A model generated the notes under the pieces. That model made no database searches. It saw only the letters and a program-made list of their open reading frames with translations, and had not been told where the DNA came from. From an uncultured bacterium (GTDB lineage Bacteria; Verrucomicrobiota; Verrucomicrobiia; Verrucomicrobiales; V1-33): 32,369 nucleotides of DNA. The DNA is taken from contig CAJBME010000311.1 in NCBI GenBank assembly GCA_903954065.1, positions 1 through 32,369 of the forward strand. The letters run 5' to 3'. Made by a program: the position numbers and the translations under genes. Positions 27,002-32,369 of this stretch are shown here, in pieces (position 1 is the first letter of the stretch; each line of letters starts with the position of its first letter).

Positions 27002-28525
27002 ATGATGGTGACCTCGGATCAGATGCGCGCGCTGGAGGCCACCGCCTTTGAGAATGGATGGACGGAGGAGGCGCTGATGGAGGCGGCTGGCCGGGGGGTG
27101 GCGGAGGCGGTTCAGGCGGCGTTTCCCCGGCCTGCGGCGGTGGTGATTTTTGCGGGTAAAGGGCACAATGCGGGGGACGCGTGGGTCGCTGCGCGTTACT
27201 GGCTTGATGGTGGCTGGACGGTGGTGGTGCGCGGTTGTTTTCCCTGTGCTGAGTGGCGTCCCTTGACGCTGGCCAAGTGGGCTCTCATTGCTGACCGTGT
27301 GTCGGGTGAGGTGCCGGCGAGCGGCCGGTTGTTGTTAGTGGATGCCTTGCTTGGGTTGGGCGCGGGGGGCGCCCTACGATCGCCCATTCGCGAGGCCTGT
27401 GGTGAGCTCAACGCCTTGCGGCGGGCCCGTCATGCGGTGACAGTCGCGATAGATGGTCCGACCGGGGTTGATTTTGATACGGGGGAGGCGGATCCGGCGG
27501 CCGTGGTGGCTGATTTTACGGCCACGATAGCGGTGGCTAAGCGGGGGTTGCTCGTGGACGGGGCGCTGGCCTGCACTGGGCGACTCGCGGTGGTGTCGCT
27601 TCCGGTTTTGACGCCGCCGCCTGACTGGGTCGGGGCGGGGGCTGGGGTGGTGCTTACCCCTGAGGTGGTGCGCTCATGGCTTCCTGCCCCTGCTTCTTTT
27701 GATTTTCACAAAGGTCAGGCGGGGAGGGTGCTGATCATCGCGGGGTCCCGGGGTATGCTGGGGGCGGCCCGGATGGCTGCTGCGGCCGCCGTGTATGGAG
27801 GGGCCGGGTTGGTCACGGTGGCCGTGAGCGAGTTGATTCACGACGTCGCGGCGGCCGGTCTGGCGCCCGAGGTGATGGTGCACGGTTATCGTGACTGGAG
27901 AGAGTTGAGCGAGGTGGCCGCGGGTGTGCTGGCGGTAGGGCCCGGTCTCGGACTCAGTGCGGATGACAGCTTGGTCGAGTGGCTGGCGGGGGACAATCGT
28001 GCGGCGGTCATGGATGCGGATGCGCTCAACGCCATGGCGCGGTCGAGGCGGTCGGGAGGGCAAGCGGCCGTCTTGGCGGAGGAGGCATTGGCTCGGGATA
28101 GATGCCTGCTCACGCCGCACCCGGGGGAAATGAAGCGGCTATTGGAAGCTTGGCAGCCGGATTTGCTGGGAGCGAGCCGGAGCGCGCAGGCTCAGGGATT
28201 TGCGGATGCGCAGCGAGTCACTTTGCTTTTAAAGGGTGGGCGCACCGTGGTCGCAGCGCCTGAGTGTGCACTGGCGTACAATACGACGGGTCACCCAGGA
28301 ATGGCCAGTGGAGGCATGGGAGACGTGCTCACCGGCCTGAGCGCGGCCTTGATGGCTCGGGGGCTGCAGAGTCGGGAAGCAGGAGGGGTGAGTTCCTGGC
28401 TGCTAGGCCGGGCGGCTGAACTGGCTTTGAGGGAGGGGGAGGAATCGCACGACTCTTTGCGGGCGACGGTGGTGCTGTCCCATCTCGGTCGGGCCTTCAC
28501 GGCCCTGCGCTATGGAATTATCTGA
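27002..28525 (+). CDS. nnr: Bifunctional NAD(P)H-hydrate epimerase / ADP-dependent NAD(P)H-hydrate dehydratase
   Basis: Nnr repairs hydrated NADH and NADPH: the N-terminal YjeF_N epimerase interconverts R and S forms and the C-terminal ribokinase-like domain dehydrates the S form with ADP. The 507 residues match the fused family. Epimerase signs are GKGHNAGDAWVAAR (residues 52-65; the usual motif is GxGNNGGDG, so the first Asn is His, but the second Asn and Asp59 remain), DALLGLGAGGALRSPI and IDGPTGVDFDTG. Dehydratase signs are KGQAGRVLIIAGS, GGAGLVTVAV, AVGPGLG, DADALNAM, LTPHPGEMKRLL, LLLKGGRTVV and HPGMASGGMGDVLTG with catalytic Asp441. It follows the amidase in a likely operon and converges with the metallopeptidase gene, 5 bases apart. 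Confidence 0.95.
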   Translation: MMVTSDQMRALEATAFENGWTEEALMEAAGRGVAEAVQAAFPRPAAVVIFAGKGHNAGDAWVAARYWLDGGWTVVVRGCFPCAEWRPLTLAKWALIADRVSGEVPASGRLLLVDALLGLGAGGALRSPIREACGELNALRRARHAVTVAIDGPTGVDFDTGEADPAAVVADFTATIAVAKRGLLVDGALACTGRLAVVSLPVLTPPPDWVGAGAGVVLTPEVVRSWLPAPASFDFHKGQAGRVLIIAGSRGMLGAARMAAAAAVYGGAGLVTVAVSELIHDVAAAGLAPEVMVHGYRDWRELSEVAAGVLAVGPGLGLSADDSLVEWLAGDNRAAVMDADALNAMARSRRSGGQAAVLAEEALARDRCLLTPHPGEMKRLLEAWQPDLLGASRSAQAQGFADAQRVTLLLKGGRTVVAAPECALAYNTTGHPGMASGGMGDVLTGLSAALMARGLQSREAGGVSSWLLGRAAELALREGEESHDSLRATVVLSHLGRAFTALRYGII

Positions 28526-28530
28526 GGTCC

Positions 28531-29220
28531 TTATTCACTGCGGCGTCCGCCGGTCAGGAGCGGGAGCAGATGCCAGAGCAAATACGCCAAGGACGTGAGG
28601 AAGGCAGCGACGTAGGTCCAGCCTGCGGCTTTGAGGACTTTTTCCACGCCATTGGCTTCTTCCTGAGTGCGGATGATGCCCATGCCGGTGAGGACCTTGC
28701 CCGCCCGGTTAGAGGCATCGAATTCGACCGGAAGGGTGATCAGATTGAAGAGCATGATGACTCCCCAGCCCATGGCGATGATGGGGATCATGAGCTTGGG
28801 TGAGAGCAAGCCGGTGAACATGCCGATCATGGGCAGCCACATGACGGTTTGGCTGGCGATTCCTTGAACTTTCACCATGGCCATCCGCGCATGCAGCGGG
28901 GCGTAAGCTTGCTGGTGCTGGAGGGCGTGTCCACATTCGTGGGCGGCTACGCCCAGCGCGGCCACCGACGTTTGGTTGTAGACGGTTTCGGAGAGGGCCA
29001 GTCGTTTATTGATGGGATCGTAGTGGTCAGTCAGGGACCCTTGCACGGGAACGACCTCGACGTCATTGATGCCGCTGGTGCGAAGGATGCGACGGGCCGC
29101 CTCAGCTCCGGTCAAGCCTGAGCTGGACGGGACTTGGCTGAAACGATTAAAACTCGAGCGGACCCGCCAAGAGGCGAGCATGGAGACGAGCATGGTGCCG
29201 ATAAAGATGAGCCAGAACAT
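28531..29220 (-). CDS. Membrane zinc metallopeptidase, YugP family
   Basis: This predicted inner-membrane protease has 229 residues. It has an N-terminal hydrophobic segment (MFWLIFIGTMLVSMLASW), the conserved VPSSSGLTGAEAARRIL region, the zinc motif HECGH (residues 94-98, within VAAHECGHALQH), two more hydrophobic helices (VMWLPMIGMFTGLL and MIPIIAMGWGVIMLFNLITL), the PVEFDASNRA block that probably supplies the third metal ligand, and a final helix (YVAAFLTSLAYLLWHLLPLL). Natural substrates of YugP are not known. The ATG at 29220 was preferred to an in-frame GTG at 29256, which would add 12 unmatched residues. It is the last gene of the minus-strand run, 124 bases after purU. Confidence 0.9.
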   Translation of the reverse strand: MFWLIFIGTMLVSMLASWRVRSSFNRFSQVPSSSGLTGAEAARRILRTSGINDVEVVPVQGSLTDHYDPINKRLALSETVYNQTSVAALGVAAHECGHALQHQQAYAPLHARMAMVKVQGIASQTVMWLPMIGMFTGLLSPKLMIPIIAMGWGVIMLFNLITLPVEFDASNRAGKVLTGMGIIRTQEEANGVEKVLKAAGWTYVAAFLTSLAYLLWHLLPLLTGGRRSE

Positions 29221-29344
29221 GGGTAATAATGGGTTGGGAGTTAAACTAGATATCACACATGGCGCCGGATGGAACCTTAGTCGCGTTACAGAAAACCGTC
29301 AGGTTTATACCGTGCGGTTTCAGGCGGCACGGTGGTTCCGGGGC

Positions 29345-30208
29345 TTAATCGAAGACCACAGTTTTGTTTTCGTAGATCAGGACGCGGTGTTCCAAGTGGA
29401 GTCGGACGGCTTCACTGAGAACGAGTTTCTCCAAGTCACGGCCTTTGCGGAGCAAATCACCGACGGTATCGCGATGGCTGACCCGGCGTACTTCCTGATG
29501 AATGATAGGGCCGTCGTCGAGCACTGGCGTCACATAATGTGCGGTGGCTCCGATGAGCTTTACGCCGCGGGTATGAGCCTGATGGTAAGGGCGCGCGCCG
29601 GCGAAGGCGGGCAGGAAGGAATGATGGATGTTGATGACCGGACATCCCACCTGGCAGAGGAAATCTTCGCTCAAAATCTGCATGTAACGGGCCAAAACAA
29701 CCAGATCGACATGCAAATCGCGTAAAACCGATAGCTGTCGCGCTTCGACGGCGGCTTTTCCAGTCTGAGCCACAGGCAGGTGATGGAACGGGAGGTGGTA
29801 ATACTCCGCGCTGGCCTCCATGGCGGTGTGGTTGGAGACGATGGCGACAATGTCTCCGGGTAAATCCCCTTGTTTCCAGTCTAGAAGCAGTTCGTGACAG
29901 GCGTGAACGTGTTGGGAAACAAAAATGGCGACCCGAGGACGACGCGCGTGGAGGGCGATGCTGACCACCATGCCGAGTTCCTGAGTGGCATACTCGCGAA
30001 AGGCTGCAGCTTCAGCTCCCGGGTCATCGGAGGAGGTTCCCCATTCGACCCGTTGAAAAAACGCGCCAGTGGTGGCGTCGTGGTGCTGATCTGCGTGGAG
30101 GATGGTTCCTCCCTTGTGGTAGATCCATCCGGAGACACCGGCGACCAAACCTGGGCGGTCTGGCCCGTGCAAGAGTGCAATCAGGCGAGGGCGGCCCGCA
30201 TCTATCAT
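29345..30208 (-). CDS. purU: Formyltetrahydrofolate deformylase
   Basis: PurU hydrolyses 10-formyltetrahydrofolate to formate and tetrahydrofolate, balancing one-carbon pools and supplying formate for purine synthesis. The 287 residues match the family (E. coli 280). An N-terminal ACT regulatory domain (about 1-80: RLIALLHGPDRPGLVAGVSGW and HADQHHD) precedes a formyltransferase-type domain. That domain shows RVAIFVSQHVHACHELLLDW, IVAIVSNHTAMEA, DLVVLARYMQILS, INIHHSFLPAFAGARPYHQA with the catalytic His, and ATAHYVTPVLDDGPII with the catalytic Asp. The ATG at 30208 begins the ACT domain directly; an in-frame start at 30286 adds 26 unmatched residues and overlaps the lipoprotein gene. A weak AGGAT lies about 12 bases before this start, the only hint of a Shine-Dalgarno site in the window. 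Confidence 0.95.
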   Translation of the reverse strand: MIDAGRPRLIALLHGPDRPGLVAGVSGWIYHKGGTILHADQHHDATTGAFFQRVEWGTSSDDPGAEAAAFREYATQELGMVVSIALHARRPRVAIFVSQHVHACHELLLDWKQGDLPGDIVAIVSNHTAMEASAEYYHLPFHHLPVAQTGKAAVEARQLSVLRDLHVDLVVLARYMQILSEDFLCQVGCPVINIHHSFLPAFAGARPYHQAHTRGVKLIGATAHYVTPVLDDGPIIHQEVRRVSHRDTVGDLLRKGRDLEKLVLSEAVRLHLEHRVLIYENKTVVFD

Positions 30209-30222
30209 ATAATAAAACGATC

Positions 30223-30423
30223 CTAGTTGTTGCCTGGCATGAAAGACGGGCGTCCGCCCTCCCAATCTTTCTCGGGCCGCGCCCATGGCTGGGTGCTGAG
30301 CTCACTTCCGGGAGGTGGTGGCGGTGGCGGCTTAGGCAACTTCTTCGGTTCCGAAGTGCTGACACAGGATGCCAGCATGACACAAGCCCCGACGATGATG
30401 AGTGGCTGAAAACGGCGGCTCAT
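30223..30423 (-). CDS. Small proline-rich lipoprotein
   Basis: This is a 66-residue predicted lipoprotein. After MSRR and a hydrophobic core (LIIVGACVML) comes the lipobox LASC with Cys20, where lipidation and cleavage are expected. The mature part has a basic, proline-rich linker (KKLPKPPPPPPPGS) and a C-terminal segment QPWARPEKDWEGGRPSFMPG. A PWxRPxxWEG-like end resembles small lipoproteins I recall from Verrucomicrobiota, but no function is known to me. The seven-proline run probably needs EF-P for translation. It lies 46 bases after the second coiled-coil gene and 14 bases before purU, so all three are probably on one transcript. A longer in-frame start would overlap the coiled-coil gene and lose the signal peptide. 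Confidence 0.7.
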   Translation of the reverse strand: MSRRFQPLIIVGACVMLASCVSTSEPKKLPKPPPPPPPGSELSTQPWARPEKDWEGGRPSFMPGNN

Positions 30424-30469
30424 GGTGGTGGGGATCGGTAAGGTGCAAAGACGACAGCGGATCATCCGA

Positions 30470-31261
30470 CTAGCGCTGCACTTTTTCGAAGATGACCGTA
30501 TCGCCAGGGCTGATGGCCACACCTTCGGGCACTGAACCAGCTTCGATGTCGGCAATGGTTTTCGTAGCGCTGACCGAGCTGATATTAAGCGTGCCGATCC
30601 GCTGATTGCCGCGTTTGACGATGAGTTTCGATCCTCCGGTGACGCCGCGATCCTGACCTGCATTGATGACGGCGAAGCCGTAATCTTTATTGGTGGCGAT
30701 GACGGTGGCTTCGAGGGCATTCAGGCTGATCCCTTTGTTGCGGTCAGCGGCGGACCGGCGGAGTGAAGCTACGCTGTTTTCTTGGTCGGCGACGCGGCCT
30801 TTGGCCAGATCATATTCCTTGGTGGCGTTTTCCTGATCGGTCGTGAGGGAGGCGATTTGCTGATTCAGTCCATCGATCTTGGCCTGGATGCTGTCGATGG
30901 TTTCATTGCCGAGGAGTTGGGTCAGTTGCGCTTCCAACGAAGTCAGCTCGGTTTGTTTGGCTGTCATTTCTTCGCCGACCTTGGCCAAATCTGTGTCTTT
31001 CGATTTCAGATTGGCTTCGGCATTCGTCTTGGCCACTCCTTTCTCGGCCTTCGAGGCGACGGCGTCCTTCCACTTGCCGATCTCTTCGCTAATCGTCTCA
31101 ACCTGCTGGTCAATTTTTTCCAGAGTGGGCTTGAGTTGATTGCTGTTGATCTCGATTTTTTCTTTGCGAGTGGCGATGAAGTCCTGGCGGTTTTTGAAGC
31201 CGAGGAATGTCCCTCCAGCGAGGGCGATGGCACAAATGATGAAGAGCAGTTTGGTCAGCAT
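30470..31261 (-). CDS. Membrane-anchored coiled-coil protein with C-terminal beta domain, paralogue 2
   Basis: This 263-residue protein has an N-terminal hydrophobic anchor (LLFIICAIALAGGTFLGF, residues 5-22), a long charged coiled coil (about 25-170, with EKIDQQVETISEEIGKWKD and LTSLEAQLTQLL), and a compact beta-rich end (about 178-263: ATVIATNKDYGFAVINAG, GVTGGSKLIVKRGNQRIG, KTIADIEAG, ISPGDTVIFEK). The end domain resembles the FlgT C-terminal fold in motif order (V..v....GFv.iN.G...Gv..G..l.v.r); that likeness is an inference from pattern only. It shares this layout with the neighbouring upstream gene, from which it probably arose by duplication. The topology suggests an inner-membrane anchor with the coil and beta domain in the periplasm. 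The function is unknown. Confidence 0.75.
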   Translation of the reverse strand: MLTKLLFIICAIALAGGTFLGFKNRQDFIATRKEKIEINSNQLKPTLEKIDQQVETISEEIGKWKDAVASKAEKGVAKTNAEANLKSKDTDLAKVGEEMTAKQTELTSLEAQLTQLLGNETIDSIQAKIDGLNQQIASLTTDQENATKEYDLAKGRVADQENSVASLRRSAADRNKGISLNALEATVIATNKDYGFAVINAGQDRGVTGGSKLIVKRGNQRIGTLNISSVSATKTIADIEAGSVPEGVAISPGDTVIFEKVQR

Positions 31262-31321
31262 GGTGGGGAATGCTAGTAAGTGACTAAAAGATGGGAACGG
31301 GCCGAGTGGGCAGGTCGTGAA

Positions 31322-32296
31322 TTAGTTGCCGAATGGATCAGCAGGAGCCTCCGCTGGTTGTTCAGCAGGTGTTTCCGTGGGTGTCGCGGTTGCTGCATCG
31401 CCGGGGGTGGCGGCGAAGGGATCGGCGGGAGCTTCGGCTGCGGCAGGAGCGGTTGTTTCGGCCGGCGTGGTGGTGGCTGCCGGTGTTCCTGCTGCTGCTG
31501 GGGCTGGCGTTGGAGCGGAGACGTTTTTGGCGTTGGAAACTGCGGATACGGTGACGGTATCGCCGACCTGAATTTCCGTTGCGCTGGCACCGAGGACATC
31601 GGCGATGGCGTAGCCTTGTTCGACGTTGGTCACTTTCGCTTGGCCGACGTTGGTACCACCGCGTTTGATGTCCAGCGTGGCGCCGGAGACGACGCCGCTA
31701 TTGTTGCCGGCGCTGAGGGTGATGAAGCCGTAGGCGCGATCGACTTGTACGATGGAAGCGCGGAACCCATCGGGCATGATGCCGCGGGCTTGCCAAGTTT
31801 CTTGGCGCCGCAGGTCGGCGATAGTCTGATTGAGTTCGTTGAACCGGCTGGAGGCGGCGGCCGTATTGTTTTTCAATTCAGCAATCGCGCCGTCGAGAGA
31901 ATCTTTTTGCTGGGTCAGCGAAGTGAGCTGGACTTTCAGCTGATCGATACCACCTGAGTCGGCCACTTGTTTTTTGACATCGGTCCAGCGGGTGGTGACG
32001 ACTTCGAGTTCGGCTTGTTTTTCCTCGATTTGTTTTGTGATCGCCTCGATTTTCGGCTTCAGGGCCTCGGTTTCGGCGATGATTTGGTCGCGTTCGGCCT
32101 CGGTTTTTTTCCGGCCTTCAATATCAGCAGCGAGCGTTTGTTTCACCTCAGCGAGGTGTTTCTCTGCTGCGGCCTGATTGGCTTGGGCGATGGCGAGAAG
32201 AACACGTTCAGATTTTAACTGCTCGAGGTTCTTGTAGCTAAAAAAGGCGGCTCCAGCCGTGAGGATGGCGGCGACGATGGACAGGGTCTTCCACAT
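31322..32296 (-). CDS. Membrane-anchored coiled-coil protein with beta domain and Pro/Ala tail, paralogue 1
   Basis: This 324-residue protein is the first gene of the minus-strand run visible here. An N-terminal anchor (LSIVAAILTAGAAFFSY, residues 4-20) leads into a coiled coil (about 22-165, with AEVKQTLAADIEGRKKTEAE and ITKQIEEKQAELEVV). A beta domain follows (about 172-245: ASIVQVDRAYGFITLSAG, GVVSGATLDIKRGGTNVG, YAIADVLGAS, IQVGDTVTV), paralogous to the next gene. Unlike that gene it carries an 80-residue Ala/Pro/Thr tail with the motif EAPADPF twice (the second at the very end, EAPADPFGN). The tail could reach across the periplasm or serve as a docking peptide; that is a guess. The function is unknown. 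The 60-base spacing to the paralogue suggests one operon. Confidence 0.75.
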   Translation of the reverse strand: MWKTLSIVAAILTAGAAFFSYKNLEQLKSERVLLAIAQANQAAAEKHLAEVKQTLAADIEGRKKTEAERDQIIAETEALKPKIEAITKQIEEKQAELEVVTTRWTDVKKQVADSGGIDQLKVQLTSLTQQKDSLDGAIAELKNNTAAASSRFNELNQTIADLRRQETWQARGIMPDGFRASIVQVDRAYGFITLSAGNNSGVVSGATLDIKRGGTNVGQAKVTNVEQGYAIADVLGASATEIQVGDTVTVSAVSNAKNVSAPTPAPAAAGTPAATTTPAETTAPAAAEAPADPFAATPGDAATATPTETPAEQPAEAPADPFGN

Positions 32297-32369
32297 GACG
32301 GGCGAGATATGGCGGTTGGTTTGGTAGTAAATTTACCGGAGAGAGCGAGGTCTATCACAGACACGTCAC

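Noticed and set aside
30425..30720. N-terminal extension of the small lipoprotein
   Set aside because: It would overlap the coiled-coil gene in another frame and bury the lipobox signal peptide; the ATG at 30423 is the sensible start.

Overview
The window looks like chromosomal DNA of a high-GC, Gram-negative member of the Verrucomicrobiota, possibly near Opitutales. This placement is inferred from protein families seen together: large secreted TSP3/LamG and lamin-tail/CotH proteins, an FG-GAP/ASPIC-redoxin-TPR protein, a DUF3472 protein, an exosortase-type C-terminal tail and small proline-rich lipoproteins. No rRNA, tRNA, CRISPR array, transposase or phage gene was found. Almost no start codon has a Shine-Dalgarno sequence.

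Positions 1-8696 hold a chaperone block. After the tail of a cell-surface protein gene come dnaK, groES and groEL, then an outer-membrane porin of the alginate-export type, then htpG. Good terminators follow dnaK and groEL. The usual partners grpE, dnaJ and hrcA are absent, and no CIRCE operator is visible. Positions 8755-10176 encode glucuronate isomerase (uxaC), close behind htpG.

Positions 10328-23989 are dominated by very large exported proteins on the plus strand. The first is an FG-GAP/ASPIC-thioredoxin-TPR gene cut by a single in-frame TGA. The second is a 1,343-residue TSP3/LamG protein with a 1,056-bp internal tandem duplication. The third, after a CNNM/CBS membrane protein, is a 1,424-residue CotH-kinase protein with lamin-tail domains near both ends. 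A small SAM methyltransferase follows, preceded by a strong hairpin.

Positions 24800-28525 hold a minus-strand secreted DUF5077/DUF3472 protein. Divergent from it is a short plus-strand operon of an N-acetylmuramoyl-L-alanine amidase and the NAD(P)HX repair enzyme Nnr. Positions 28531-32296 look like a minus-strand operon. It encodes two paralogous membrane-anchored coiled-coil proteins, a 66-residue lipoprotein, formyltetrahydrofolate deformylase (purU) and a membrane zinc metallopeptidase.

Functional themes are protein folding and stress, envelope and extracellular polymer handling (porin, amidase, secreted LamG/CotH/DUF3472 proteins), and metabolite repair and one-carbon metabolism (Nnr, PurU). 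The clearest points for follow-up are the in-frame TGA, the internal duplication, the paralogous coiled-coil pair with its lipoprotein, and the near-complete lack of Shine-Dalgarno sites.
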